Assembly (NCBI GenBank): GCA_964482235.1
Contig: CAYZWU010000026.1
Coordinates: forward strand, 1 to 64,000
Length of the DNA: 64,000 nucleotides
Source: CAYZWU01 sp964482235
Lineage (GTDB): Bacteria; Planctomycetota; B15-G4; CAYZWU01
Reading direction: 5' to 3'
How positions within the stretch are numbered: position 1 is the stretch's first letter; every line of letters starts with the position of its first letter. The position numbers were made by a program, and so were the translations under genes. Positions 9,566-19,506 of this stretch are shown one piece after another. The notes under the pieces were generated by a model. It was not told where the DNA came from. It made no database searches and worked only from the letters and a program-made list of their open reading frames with translations.

Positions 9566-10053
9566 ATGAGTACGCTCCTGTTCCTTGCAGTGGTTTCGTT
9601 CATGGTCTACATCATCGGAAATTATGCACCGCTGGCCGAAGCCAGAGCTCGAATCTTGCCGGGCCAGCGTATTCCACGGATTCGGAATGGAGAAATCAAC
9701 GATGGCCGCCCAAACCGGAAGATATTGTCATTATCACAGATAAACATATTGGGAGTTATGACGTCGTCTATACTGTTCCATCCGACCGCTGGCTTGTGAT
9801 TACCGATGCCGAATACTACGCCTATAACAATAGGGAAGCTGATCTACTCGAGGCACTGAGGGGTGTTGAAACCGTCAAGCGACACTGTGTCTTTCTCGGA
9901 AGTCACTATCAACACATGAATTCCTGTGACGGCCCATTTTCTTCGGCGGTGGGGCTCGCGTTCGCACCTGGATCGCAGGTCGTGTTCTCGAATCAACAGG
10001 GTACTGTGGGAACTTACTCCTACGCTCTGACCGGCTATCTTATTGATGTTTGA
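9566..10053 (+). pseudogene. Small exported protein, apparently frameshifted
   Basis: The frame from ATG 9566 encodes a clear signal peptide (MSTLLFLAVVSFMVYIIGNY then APLAEA) but then degenerates. The +1-related frame from about 9645 encodes a coherent mature part (WPPKPEDIVIITDKHIG and on to VGTYSYALTGYLIDV, ending at 10053). Joining them needs one indel near 9640-9660, just after the predicted cleavage site. The family is not recognised. It may be a genuine pseudogene or a sequencing/assembly error. Confidence 0.5.
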
Positions 10054-10115
10054 GATCGGCGCGGAATTTCCGTGATGTGCAGCGCCTCAGTGAGGTGAGC
10101 GAGGAGGGGCCCGTT

Positions 10116-13100
10116 TCAGAACGAGCCAGCAGGGCGTGGATAAGCGAACTCGAAGTCCAGGCCACGGGGAAACCGACCGGTCAGGTGGAGCGTGATCCTC
10201 TCGGGGAGAAGGCTTCCGTTACTGAGAGCGTATCTCACTTCATGGGCTGTCTTCACTGCAGGGTTGCGCGGATCGAAGCTGGTGCGGCACGTTAGCAGGT
10301 GATTACCTGCATCCTGGCGCCACTTGAGATGCGTCTCGCGGATGGTTCCGAACTGGTGCTCGATTATCCGCTTCACGAACCCTTGCTTCGAAACGTGAAC
10401 CTCGGTCCGCTGGTCTCCTTCACCGCCGTCGATGGGAGTCAGGACAAGAAGGTCATCGTCACCTTCCTGCTCCACGGAATCGACAAGCATCCCTTGCGTC
10501 GACGGCATCGGACTCCCGAGGGCGATGTCCACCGTTTCCGCGAGAGCCTCTTCAAGCTGCTTCCTGCGTGCTTGCAGAGTGGGCGGAAGATCCACTGCCT
10601 CGATCGTCGTGGTGCCTTTCTTCCAACGGCCGAAAAACCTGGCCTGACCGTAAAACCGCGGCTGCGGGTTGCTCATCGTCCATGTGAGGGAATCGAGTCC
10701 CGCCGCCTCGATCGGGCTGCGCAGGCTTTCGATCCTGCGCAGGATCTTGCGGGCTTCCGGACTGATCCTTGTTTTGCGAGAGCGCTTGGCAGACCAAGGT
10801 TTTTCGACATGGACCCGCGGCACCCGCTGGTTCCTCACTGAAGCTCCGGAATCACCGGAATCGATCCGGAAGCAAACGTCGAATTCCACGCGTCTCGCGA
10901 CCTTCCCCTTGCCGGTTTCGACGCTAGATCGCACCAGAGGTACGAACATCTGCAGCCTCGGTTCACCCGCCGCGCCGGGAAAGACAGTGAAGCCACGATC
11001 ACACCATTTCGGCCCCGTCGCAAGAACCACATCCACATCACGGGCACCGTCAGGCAGTGCGACATCGACCCAGGCACCCGGCTGGACCTCCGGTATCGTC
11101 CTGATGGGAGAAAGCCCGTCGCGAACGTACCGCCCAGGCATCTTGCTCGCCGTCATGCCCGGCCCCGTGAGCGCGAATATCTCCCTCGGCGTGCCCTGCC
11201 CGGGAGCCGCCATGATCTGGAGCGGATCGCACCGGTCCTTTCCCCGGTTCGTCACGATGAGCCGGAGTCGATCCGATCGCGACGTCTTCCTGATCGTGAC
11301 ATCCACAGGATCACGGTCGTTCGATGACGGCAGGGTCGGCATCAGGGCCGGATCCCCGAAGATGTTCATGATGTAGTACTGCCCCCAGAGGAAGTCCTGG
11401 AAACCGTCCTCGATCGCCAGGTCGAGATCCGAAACGAGATGACCCTGCTCGAGAAGATGGGCCATGAAGTTGCGCCCGTCGCGGTATGCCTGTCCGATGC
11501 TGACCTCACCCGAGGCGAGGCGTGCGAAGAAGAGCTTGACCAGGTATTCCGAGTGCGCCGAGGCGACGCGGGTGTTGCCGAGGTAGGCAGCGGCGCCGAG
11601 CTCGAGAAATCGGCCGGCAAAGGTCGACCGGCTCGCGATCCCCACATCGAGAGCGGCTGACGAGCACCCGCCGCCGAAAACGACCGGCGTTCCCTCGAGG
11701 GGGGGAAGGGGACGGTCCTGCGGGCGATGAGCCCTGGTGGCCACGATCGAGGATCGCGGATGGATTCCCCAGCTGTGCGGACCGGAGTGGTTGAAGTAGG
11801 CAATCCATGATGAATGGCCCAGGTCGGCGAGGACGTCGTCGATGTCGACCTGGTCGCGGTAATATCCGTCGACCTCGATCCCCGCGGCGGCGAGATCCCC
11901 CTCGATGCCGCGTATCAGAGCCTCTGCATTGGGAAGAACCCAGGGGAGGGAGCCTTCCATGGCGGCGAATCCCGGTTGAATCGTTGTAGCCTGATGAGCG
12001 GCGCCATCAGCGAGGTCGGCATATGTCGCAAAGGTCGCCGTGATCGCGGAACCTGTTTCGAGCTCCTCCACCGGGATCCGTCCGACGGCAAGCTCGAGGT
12101 AGGAGTCCTCGTCGAGATTGGCATAGGGCGCGTCGCTGGGGAGCTCCTGCTTGATGTCGAAGCATTCGAAATAAGCCTCGCATTCCCGGTAGAAAAAGGG
12201 AATGCGATCGGGAGTGCCAACGATGGCCAGATGCTCGATGCCGCTCACGGCACGAGTGATGTCGACGATCCTGCTTCGTATCTCGTCGGGATCAGCCTCG
12301 CCAAGGATGAGCTCGCTTCGGAGATAGGGGACGAAGGGATGAGCGTAATGATACGTCAGGTGAAAGAGCCGTCCTCCAAGATCGATCTTCGAGCCGATCC
12401 GGGGTTCCTCGTTCTCTTCAAGCTTTCCATCGCCGTCGAGGTCGATCCGGAGCCTGTCGTAGCGAGGCGCCAGCCCCGAACCGACACAGACATCAGCCGT
12501 CCCCCGTGCCGCCGCCAGGAGCTGGCTGTCGCCCTGGTCGAACCGCGTCGCAAGGTACCTGCCGGAAGCGGACTCATCGAGACCGGCCGGTTTCTCTTCA
12601 ACGACCTCGAGCGCGACGGAATGGAGGGTTGTATCCACATCAACTGGAACAACGATACCGTCATGAACGGCAGCCAGAGGGGCGGCCAGCGCGGCTGCTC
12701 CGTGCCCCCGGCTTTCATCGACGTTGCAGAGCGCGATGTATCCGGCTCCGCCTGCAGCCGCGGCAACGTCGGCTGGTTCTTCCAGAATACGGACAGGCAT
12801 CCCCGCCGGAACGTGGACCGAACCCAGAGCCAGGATCTTATCCGGACGCGCCTCGAGCAGGCGGTCATCGAGATTCGGACCGGCGAGGAAGAGCGGGACA
12901 TCGAGCCGCATGGCCAGGCACGCCGCCTGCACAGCCGGGCCAAGCCGCCTCTCGCAGACAACGACCGTTCCACCTGCCGGCCGCTCCTCCTCTGCCTTGC
13001 GCGCCTGGGGCAGTTCGGGATGAGGGGGACCGATCAGGCGGATCGTTCCCGGTCGGTACTTTTCGAGATATCGCCGGGCCGACTCCGACAGTCGTGCTCC

Positions 13101-13811
13101 GACAACGAGGAGAGCCGGGAGACCCCGGTTGGCCCTTGCCGCTCCGGGGAGGGCCTCGAGAAAGGCGTAGGCCCGGTCTGGCCCGGAATCGTGGATCACC
13201 GTGACAATACGGTCTGGATCAGGATTCTCGATGTGGATCGGACGTGGCGGCGGTGGGCCTTTCCTCTCGGCCGGCGGGACAAGCGCCCCCCCGGATCGGA
13301 GAGCCTTGCGCGCCGAGCCGGCCTCCTTGCCGAGATCGGCTTTCTCCCCGGCAGGAAGCGTCACACACAACCGGCCAAGCACATCGCCGGTCTGGAAATA
13401 GGTCGCATCGATCACGAGGCTTTCGCCGTCCTCCTCGCGCTCGAAATCATATCGAACAGCGGCTCCTTCCAGCTCTGCGATGATCGGCCCGCTTTTCGCG
13501 ACAAGCACGACCGTGCCGCGGGCTCCCATCTGCCGCAGCTCGGAATCGAGCAGGCCGGAGAGCTCGTGGGCTCGCCCGACTCTCCAGAGGATCAGTGTGA
13601 GCGAGCGATTCTCGCTACGCGGGTCGCTATATTCGTACCGCATCCCGCCGCCCTCGGCGGGGGCGCTCTTCTCAAGCTTCCAAGGAGAATCGGCAAGGTC
13701 GAGGGAGAATCCCTCTCCTGCGCTGCCATCGCCTTTCTCCTGCGCCCGCAGGAACGGACAGGATGCCAGGAGAAGAATAAGGACGGCAAGCAATCCTTTG
13801 GAACGCATCAT
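10116..13811 (-). CDS. Gingipain-like C25 family cysteine peptidase, exported
   Basis: A 1231-residue protein with a signal peptide. The N-terminal about 350 residues include Rossmann-like segments resembling cell-wall-binding repeat 2 modules. The central C25 caspase-fold domain carries FNHSGPHSWG (candidate catalytic His about residue 676) and GGGCSS (Cys about residue 716), spaced as in gingipains. A later FGDPALMP motif and a beta-rich C-terminus follow. C25 enzymes cut after Arg or Lys, but specificity here is not predictable. ATG 13811 is chosen because GAGGAG lies 7 nt upstream; an earlier in-frame start at 13826 overlaps that site. It is divergent from a second C25-like gene across 201 bp. 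Confidence 0.8.
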   Translation of the reverse strand: MMRSKGLLAVLILLLASCPFLRAQEKGDGSAGEGFSLDLADSPWKLEKSAPAEGGGMRYEYSDPRSENRSLTLILWRVGRAHELSGLLDSELRQMGARGTVVLVAKSGPIIAELEGAAVRYDFEREEDGESLVIDATYFQTGDVLGRLCVTLPAGEKADLGKEAGSARKALRSGGALVPPAERKGPPPPRPIHIENPDPDRIVTVIHDSGPDRAYAFLEALPGAARANRGLPALLVVGARLSESARRYLEKYRPGTIRLIGPPHPELPQARKAEEERPAGGTVVVCERRLGPAVQAACLAMRLDVPLFLAGPNLDDRLLEARPDKILALGSVHVPAGMPVRILEEPADVAAAAGGAGYIALCNVDESRGHGAAALAAPLAAVHDGIVVPVDVDTTLHSVALEVVEEKPAGLDESASGRYLATRFDQGDSQLLAAARGTADVCVGSGLAPRYDRLRIDLDGDGKLEENEEPRIGSKIDLGGRLFHLTYHYAHPFVPYLRSELILGEADPDEIRSRIVDITRAVSGIEHLAIVGTPDRIPFFYRECEAYFECFDIKQELPSDAPYANLDEDSYLELAVGRIPVEELETGSAITATFATYADLADGAAHQATTIQPGFAAMEGSLPWVLPNAEALIRGIEGDLAAAGIEVDGYYRDQVDIDDVLADLGHSSWIAYFNHSGPHSWGIHPRSSIVATRAHRPQDRPLPPLEGTPVVFGGGCSSAALDVGIASRSTFAGRFLELGAAAYLGNTRVASAHSEYLVKLFFARLASGEVSIGQAYRDGRNFMAHLLEQGHLVSDLDLAIEDGFQDFLWGQYYIMNIFGDPALMPTLPSSNDRDPVDVTIRKTSRSDRLRLIVTNRGKDRCDPLQIMAAPGQGTPREIFALTGPGMTASKMPGRYVRDGLSPIRTIPEVQPGAWVDVALPDGARDVDVVLATGPKWCDRGFTVFPGAAGEPRLQMFVPLVRSSVETGKGKVARRVEFDVCFRIDSGDSGASVRNQRVPRVHVEKPWSAKRSRKTRISPEARKILRRIESLRSPIEAAGLDSLTWTMSNPQPRFYGQARFFGRWKKGTTTIEAVDLPPTLQARRKQLEEALAETVDIALGSPMPSTQGMLVDSVEQEGDDDLLVLTPIDGGEGDQRTEVHVSKQGFVKRIIEHQFGTIRETHLKWRQDAGNHLLTCRTSFDPRNPAVKTAHEVRYALSNGSLLPERITLHLTGRFPRGLDFEFAYPRPAGSF

Positions 13812-14012
13812 CAGGCAACTCCTCAAAGAAGGATTCCGGAGACGATTAAACGCAATTCAACAATAAGTATCGATCCGAGGAAAGTACGTATTCAGATGCT
13901 GATTCCGGGAAAGCGCGGCAAGAGTGAAAGGACTGTTGAATTATGCTATGTGTACTACTGGATGGTCCGTTGGTCTCGTGAGCAGGCGGAAGGTGCTTTT
14001 TCGGGAGCCGCA

Positions 14013-16370
14013 GTGAGATTTCCCGGCAGGATCGGTGCAAGTTCCTTTCTCATGCTCGTCCTTCAGCTGCTGCTGGCAAGCGAGACGTGCGCCGAGGAGA
14101 CCACGCCGGAGGCCGGCCGCATCGCCATTCTCGTTCCTGTCCGCCCGGAATCCTCCTGGGAGGACGACGCATTTCTCGCCGCAGTGCCGGCGGCAGCAGT
14201 CCTGCGAAACGGTGAGCCGCTCGTCCTCGCGCTGCACGCGGCAGCGCCCTGGCGGCCGGAGGTCCTGGACTTCCTGAGGCGCCTCGCTCCAGCCCGCCTG
14301 CTCTGGGTGGGAGCGGAGCCGGCGGAACCGATCCCCGCCGGCCTGCCTCAGCTGGAACGCCTGCACGCCGCAACTGCTGCCGAAGCCGCGGCAGCAATCG
14401 CCGCCGCAGCCTGGTCGACCGCGCAGAGGCCGGTGCTCTACGACACCGCCGATCGCGCGTCAGCCCTCGCCGCCTCGGCACTCGCCGGGCGGCTCGACGA
14501 ACCGCTGTTCCCGTGCCGAGAGGGAGTGCTGGAAGCTCCGGCGCTCGAAGCCCTGAAAACGCTCGGCGTCAAGACGGCCCTTTTCGTCGGCCGCGGCAAG
14601 CTGCCCCGCGTCAAGGGCCTCCAAGTGAAGCGGATCGACGATGGCGAGGAGGTCGTGCGCTGGCTGATCCGCCGCGGCCATGCCGTGGACTATCTCGCTG
14701 CAGTCAATCCGCGCGAGTCGGTTGCAGGGCGGAACCGCCATCTTGCCCTGGCTGCTCCGGTTCTCGCCGTTGGCCGCTCGGGCGCGGTCGCGCCTCTACC
14801 CTATGACACCCGCTGGAAGCTTCGCTTCGAGGCTGAGAAGGAACTGAAAAAGGCGCCCGCCGGAGCCGCTCCGAGCGCGGCTGGCTGGCGCCGGGGCGAA
14901 GCTGCTCTCGATAAAAGTGCCACACCGTTTCTGACCGGAAAGGATCCGTCCAGCGGCCGCTGGTGGCTGCAGCTCGATCGCAATTGCGATGGTCGATTCA
15001 CGGGAAGGAAGGAGCAGCCGGTCCGAACAGGCGAGGACCTCGAGCTGGGCGGTCTCAGCTGGACAGCGGACCTCGACGCCGAGGAGAAAACGCGGGGCAA
15101 GGCGATCTGGTTGACCACTCCCACCGCTGCTGAGATCCGAGCGGACCTGGACCGCTACCATGACGCAGCCAGGGGCAAGGCGAGGTATCTCTGCCTGGTG
15201 GGCTGGCCGGATGCCCTGCCCCTGGCGGTGATCGCCCACGGCCAGGGCATCGATGCGGACCTCGTCTCGGATCTGCCTTTCGCTCAGACCGACCCGGATC
15301 CTTTCGTCGAGCTTGCCTTCGCCCGTTTCGTTGCCGAGGACCTGCCGTCCGCCACGCTGCTCGCCTGCCGGGGTTTTGCGCGAGACGAGTTTCCCGACAA
15401 GGAGTGGCGCGGATGTTTCGGGACCGCCGAGTGGGCCGGTCCGGGCAATGGCCTGTTCGAGACCGCCGGCTTGAAGTCCGCCGGCCACCACGCCGGCGGC
15501 GCCCCCTTCGATGCCGCCTCGCCGCTGACCGGGGTCGAACTGCTCGTACACGGCTCCCACTCGGCCTGGACCGAGCTCGGCAAGACCTACACCTGGGACT
15601 CGACGGTCCTCCTGGCACCGGCGCTGGTCGAGTCCTCGGGCTGCAGCACCGCCTCGCTCGACCAGGACGCCGAGCACCGGTCCGTCGCGACCCGATTGCT
15701 GCGCAACGGCGCCGTGGCTTTCGTCGGCAACATGCGCCGCTGCGTTGCGCAGGGGAACCTGTTCCGCAGCGAGATATGGAACGCGCTGCTCGACGGATCG
15801 ACCCTGGGCGAGGCTCAGCGCGTCGCGCAGAACCGCGCGCTGGTCGCGGTGCTCGAGAAGGGCGAGACCGATGGCGGCCTTCACTACTACCAGCTGTACA
15901 ACTGGGCGGTCTATGGCGATCCTGCGCTGCAGCTCGATCTCGTTCGTCCCAGGACGGATAAGCCGGCGCGGACCGTGCAGCGAGGGGCGAAAGTCACGGT
16001 TCACGCTCCCGAACGCTGGCACCGAAATGAGTACAAGCCCAACGAGGAGTGGGGCTGCACCTTTCCCCGGCTTTACACCTGGTACGGCGCCGGCATGGCC
16101 CTCGAGAGCTGCTGGTACGCCCAGGAGAAGAGAAACGAGGATACTCTGTATTTCTACGTCGAGGCGCGGACCTCGCGCCGGGCGACGGCCATCAAGCCGG
16201 TCGGCAAGGTACCCGCACCTCTGGGATGGACGGGGGCCTGCTTCGTCGACGAGCATGCCGACGGCGGCCGCAGCCTCTACTTCAGGGTGCGCATGATCGA
16301 CGGCGACATGACCAGCGGGAAAGTCCGCGCCCAGATCGACCGGCTCGAGTTCCGCCTCCACGCGAAGTGA
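14013..16370 (+). CDS. Second gingipain-like C25 family protein, exported
   Basis: A 785-residue protein. The frame stays open far upstream, antisense to the neighbouring gene, but the supported start is GTG 14013: GGGAG lies 5 nt before it and a good signal peptide follows (hydrophobic FLMLVLQLLLA, cleavage near ETCA). Two Rossmann-like N-terminal segments precede the caspase-like domain with LLVHGSHSAW (His513/His516) and SSGCSTAS (Cys544). YGDPALQLD corresponds to FGDPALMP in the divergent neighbour. The architecture equals that of the neighbour but is shorter at the C-terminus. Probably a surface or periplasmic cysteine peptidase. Confidence 0.78.
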   Translation: MRFPGRIGASSFLMLVLQLLLASETCAEETTPEAGRIAILVPVRPESSWEDDAFLAAVPAAAVLRNGEPLVLALHAAAPWRPEVLDFLRRLAPARLLWVGAEPAEPIPAGLPQLERLHAATAAEAAAAIAAAAWSTAQRPVLYDTADRASALAASALAGRLDEPLFPCREGVLEAPALEALKTLGVKTALFVGRGKLPRVKGLQVKRIDDGEEVVRWLIRRGHAVDYLAAVNPRESVAGRNRHLALAAPVLAVGRSGAVAPLPYDTRWKLRFEAEKELKKAPAGAAPSAAGWRRGEAALDKSATPFLTGKDPSSGRWWLQLDRNCDGRFTGRKEQPVRTGEDLELGGLSWTADLDAEEKTRGKAIWLTTPTAAEIRADLDRYHDAARGKARYLCLVGWPDALPLAVIAHGQGIDADLVSDLPFAQTDPDPFVELAFARFVAEDLPSATLLACRGFARDEFPDKEWRGCFGTAEWAGPGNGLFETAGLKSAGHHAGGAPFDAASPLTGVELLVHGSHSAWTELGKTYTWDSTVLLAPALVESSGCSTASLDQDAEHRSVATRLLRNGAVAFVGNMRRCVAQGNLFRSEIWNALLDGSTLGEAQRVAQNRALVAVLEKGETDGGLHYYQLYNWAVYGDPALQLDLVRPRTDKPARTVQRGAKVTVHAPERWHRNEYKPNEEWGCTFPRLYTWYGAGMALESCWYAQEKRNEDTLYFYVEARTSRRATAIKPVGKVPAPLGWTGACFVDEHADGGRSLYFRVRMIDGDMTSGKVRAQIDRLEFRLHAK

Positions 16371-16516
16371 GCCGCTACGATCCCGGCCCCAAGAAAACCG
16401 AATCTCCAGTCCTAGAGTGGCCGCCCCAAAAGATCCGCTTTCGGTACGAACCTTGAGCGTCTCGCCGACCTTTTCGCTTTTAGATAGGGTGGGCAGTTTC
16501 AGATGAAAATGTCCGC

Positions 16517-16747
16517 ATGAAGTCTGAAGAGGTGGTGTCCACCGTCAAGCGCGGCCAGCCGATACCTGATGGAACCCGGTCAATGGAATTCACTATATTT
16601 AATATCATTGCATATAAATCGATGTGTTATGATGGGAAATCATATCTGATCGAGGAAAGCTGCCAGTCGATTCCTGATGTAACCCAGTTACAGGAATATG
16701 TTTACTTAACAAAAACGTTGATCTATAACACCAGCCAAGCCAACTGA
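16517..16747 (+). CDS. Hypothetical small ORF with internal in-frame repeat
   Basis: A 76-codon ORF in an otherwise gene-free 402-bp stretch (16371-16772). It is AT-richer than its neighbours and has no clear ribosome binding site. Two 36-bp copies (16554-16589 and 16662-16697, 29/36 identical by eye) lie exactly 108 bp apart, in frame, encoding GQPIPDGT and CQSIPDVT. Coding status is uncertain; the repeat could equally be a DNA- or RNA-level element before the next gene. Confidence 0.25.
   Translation: MKSEEVVSTVKRGQPIPDGTRSMEFTIFNIIAYKSMCYDGKSYLIEESCQSIPDVTQLQEYVYLTKTLIYNTSQAN
16554..16697 (+). repeat. Pair of 36-bp direct repeats, 108-bp spacing
   Basis: Copies at 16554-16589 and 16662-16697 share GCCAG.CGAT.CCTGATG.AACCC. 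The offset is a multiple of three. They lie just upstream of the gene at 16773. Confidence 0.6.
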
Positions 16748-16772
16748 TCGTTTGTGACAAAAGGAGCCCGTC

Positions 16773-18323
16773 GTGAAGAAGTCGTATGTATTACTCTCAA
16801 CAGTGTTCCTGATTTCCATACTCTTCGTGGGTGCCGGGCTTGCGCAAGAGCCGGGCGATCTTGTCTGGAACGAACGATACCTTGATGTCGGCTCACTGGA
16901 TTCGATTGCCCATGCGGATAACGGCAACTTCGTTCACATCAGTGTCACTGGATCCACTGTCATGATGCGGACGGTAAATGACGCCGGTGACCTCCTGGCT
17001 ACCGCTACCTTCGACGGAACAGGGGCCGTGGACCTGTCAAAAATGGTCGAGTACACCGACGGCGGATATCTCATCACTGGTGAAACGGGTGAGACCGTGC
17101 CGGGAACAGGGGCTATCTGGATAGTCCGCACTGATGCAATCGGCAATGTCATCTGGGAGCGTGAATGGGACTATGGAGGAGATGACAACGGCAAGGGAAT
17201 CGCCGTCGATGACAGCGGCGACATTATAGTCACCGGGTACGTGACAGGCATTGACCTGAACACGGAAGCGATTCTCTGGAAGCTATCCCCGAATGGAGAC
17301 ACGATATTCCAGAAAACCTACGGTGGCGCTTTAACGGATGTCGGTGGTGATTTGATCCTGACCGCAGATGGCGGTTACATGATCGTCGGCCGGACCAACT
17401 CCTCGGGATTGGGAGATTATGACGGTTGGATCGTCAAGACCGATTCCCTCGGCAACGTCCAGTGGGAGCAGACATACGGCACACCCGATTTCGACATGCT
17501 CAGCGGGGTTGTCGAAGTGGATGACGGTTTCTATCTCGGAGGTCGAGTGGGCGAGTATGGCAATGCTTCAGGCTTGCTGATCAGAACCGATTCGAGTGGC
17601 ACTGTCCAATGGGAAAACACGTACGGACCAGGTGCTGGCTGGAATGTATTCAACCGGATAATGCTTGCTGCTGATGGTCGTATCGGTTTCTGCGGATTCT
17701 ACCAGGGAACCTACACTAATTGGCGAGTATGGATCGGTGAGATTGAAAAGGACGGTACCCCGGCATGGGATGCTCATTACGGCTTCAGCGGATTCCTGCA
17801 GACAAGTACCGCACTGGACTTTCGTGAAATCTCAGAAGGCGGCTACATGGTATGCGGTCAGGGGGGCGGGGCCGGTTGGCTTCTGCGAATCTATGACGAT
17901 CCCAGCGGATTTGTAATCGACAACCAAGATGCAGAGTTCATTGAACTGGCAGGAACCTGGAACAGCTTGTCACATAATGGCGCTTACGGCGGCACCTTCA
18001 ACTATACGGGTCCCGGCACAGGTAACACACAAGCTGCCTGGAGGGTTGACACTGTCATCGACCCCGATACGTATGATGTTTACGTCTGGAAATTCGAACA
18101 CGACTACATGCATCTCATGGCCGACAACGTCGCCTTCAAGGTTCGATACGCCACCGGCACGAGCAACTGGATCCGTGTTGATCAGTCGGCCGCCGGAGAC
18201 GAGTGGGTGTACCTCGGGAGCTGGGAGTTCGACAACAGTTGCCCGCAGGGTGTCCTGATAACCGACCATGCAAACGGTGCTGTCATTGCTGATGCCATCA
18301 GACTGGCCCCTGCTTCGCCCTGA
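16773..18323 (+). CDS. Exported beta-propeller protein with golvesin-like C-terminal domain
   Basis: A 516-residue protein with a signal peptide (cleavage near AGLAQ, residue about 25). About seven blade-like repeats of the type DGGYMIVGRTNSSGLGDYDG...WEQTYG cover residues 30-370, a pattern seen in lipoproteins and surface proteins of FCB and deep-branching bacteria. Residues about 385-515 resemble a golvesin/xanthan-lyase C-terminal domain (FVIDNQDAEF near its start, VIADAIRLAP at its end), which binds carbohydrate or the cell surface. Start GTG with AAGGAG 6 nt upstream. No catalytic residues are assignable; a binding or adhesion role is likely. Confidence 0.82.
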   Translation: MKKSYVLLSTVFLISILFVGAGLAQEPGDLVWNERYLDVGSLDSIAHADNGNFVHISVTGSTVMMRTVNDAGDLLATATFDGTGAVDLSKMVEYTDGGYLITGETGETVPGTGAIWIVRTDAIGNVIWEREWDYGGDDNGKGIAVDDSGDIIVTGYVTGIDLNTEAILWKLSPNGDTIFQKTYGGALTDVGGDLILTADGGYMIVGRTNSSGLGDYDGWIVKTDSLGNVQWEQTYGTPDFDMLSGVVEVDDGFYLGGRVGEYGNASGLLIRTDSSGTVQWENTYGPGAGWNVFNRIMLAADGRIGFCGFYQGTYTNWRVWIGEIEKDGTPAWDAHYGFSGFLQTSTALDFREISEGGYMVCGQGGGAGWLLRIYDDPSGFVIDNQDAEFIELAGTWNSLSHNGAYGGTFNYTGPGTGNTQAAWRVDTVIDPDTYDVYVWKFEHDYMHLMADNVAFKVRYATGTSNWIRVDQSAAGDEWVYLGSWEFDNSCPQGVLITDHANGAVIADAIRLAPASP

Positions 18324-18384
18324 TTGCAGAGAATATAGACTATCTTTCACGGATACCTTGCCCAGGAGTTCCCGGCAGGGCGGA

Positions 18385-19506
18385 TCAGGCTTGCTGTCGC
18401 CGCAGGCAGGGAGGCAGTGTTTGCACTTCTTCGGGATTGAGCGGCCCGTCAGCCATGCACTCCACCGGATCGCAGCAGGTGTGGCAGACCCGTTTGAAGG
18501 TTCTGAATCCTTGGAGCTCCACGTGGGAGGAGAGGAATCCGTCGCGTTCCGGCTCCTCCTTCAGGAGATCGGTACTGAGGTACTTCTTGTTATCGTCGGG
18601 AAAGACCGTGGCCACTACCGCGTCCGAGCCGAGCTCGTTTTGAACTTTGAGGGCGCCAAGGAAGTTGGCTCCCGATGAGATGCCTATTCCGAGGCCGAGC
18701 TGGCCCGCCAGCTTCTGGGCCATGAGGATCGCGTCCCCGTCATCAACGCTGACCACGCCGTCGAGGGATTCAAGGTTCACGATGGGTGGTATGAATTCGT
18801 CCGAAATTCCCTGGATGCGATGCTTGCCGATCTTGTGGCCGGTGGAGAGTGTGGGGGAGTTGGCCGGCTCGAGGGGGAAGAGTTTTATTGTGGGATGCTT
18901 CTCCTTGAGGAAGCGCCCCGCACCCATGATCGTGCCGCCCGTGCCCACCCCGGCGACAAAGGCATCAGGCTTCAGCGAGTGGAACCTGAGCTGCCACCAG
19001 ATTTCCGGCCCCGTCGTCTGGTAGTGCGCCTCCATGTTGCTCTCGTTCGAGAACTGCCTGGGAAGGAACGCCCCCGGATTTCCGGCCGCCAATTCTTCCG
19101 CGCGCTTGATGCTGCCCAGGAAACCGCCCTCTTCCTTGCTCACGAGGTTGATCTTTGCGCCCAGGCTCTGGATCAGTTCGATCCTCTCGCGGCTCATCCA
19201 ATCCGGCATGAAGATGACCACGTTGTGCCCCAGGGCCCGGCCGATGCCTGCGAATGAGATGCCCGTGTTGCCGCTTGTGGCTTCAACGATCACTCCGTCA
19301 GGTGCGAGGGAGCCGCCGATGTAGGCATCCCTCACGATGTGCAGTGCCATGCGGTCCTTGATGCTTCCCGTCATGTTGAGGTTTTCTGCCTTTGCATAAA
19401 GCAAACGCTTCCGGCCGAGATAGTTGAATTCGATGGCCAGTAGAGGTGTATTTCCGATCAAATGCTTGAGTCCGCAAAGACGATGCTCGATGGGCATTCC
19501 ATCCAT
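18385..19506 (-). CDS. PLP-dependent cysteine synthase family protein with Cys-rich tail
   Basis: A 373-residue fold-type II PLP enzyme. IGNTPLL is followed by NMTGSIKDRMA (the Lys carries PLP), the substrate loop TSGNTGISFA, and the phosphate-binding GTGGTIMG. Core members make cysteine from O-acetylserine and sulfide or handle cystathionine. A C-terminal extension (RVCHTCCDPVECM...LPPC) holds five Cys, suggesting a metal or redox site not present in CysK. ATG 19506 has GGAG 9 nt upstream; an in-frame ATG at 19590 would add 28 residues but lacks a visible site. It is convergent with the golvesin-like gene. The exact substrate is unknown. Confidence 0.85.
   Translation of the reverse strand: MDGMPIEHRLCGLKHLIGNTPLLAIEFNYLGRKRLLYAKAENLNMTGSIKDRMALHIVRDAYIGGSLAPDGVIVEATSGNTGISFAGIGRALGHNVVIFMPDWMSRERIELIQSLGAKINLVSKEEGGFLGSIKRAEELAAGNPGAFLPRQFSNESNMEAHYQTTGPEIWWQLRFHSLKPDAFVAGVGTGGTIMGAGRFLKEKHPTIKLFPLEPANSPTLSTGHKIGKHRIQGISDEFIPPIVNLESLDGVVSVDDGDAILMAQKLAGQLGLGIGISSGANFLGALKVQNELGSDAVVATVFPDDNKKYLSTDLLKEEPERDGFLSSHVELQGFRTFKRVCHTCCDPVECMADGPLNPEEVQTLPPCLRRQQA

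Noticed and set aside
11814..14012. Upstream extension of the second C25 ORF to a 1518-residue protein
   Set aside because: That part is antisense to the first C25 gene. A ribosome binding site and signal peptide mark the start at 14013.
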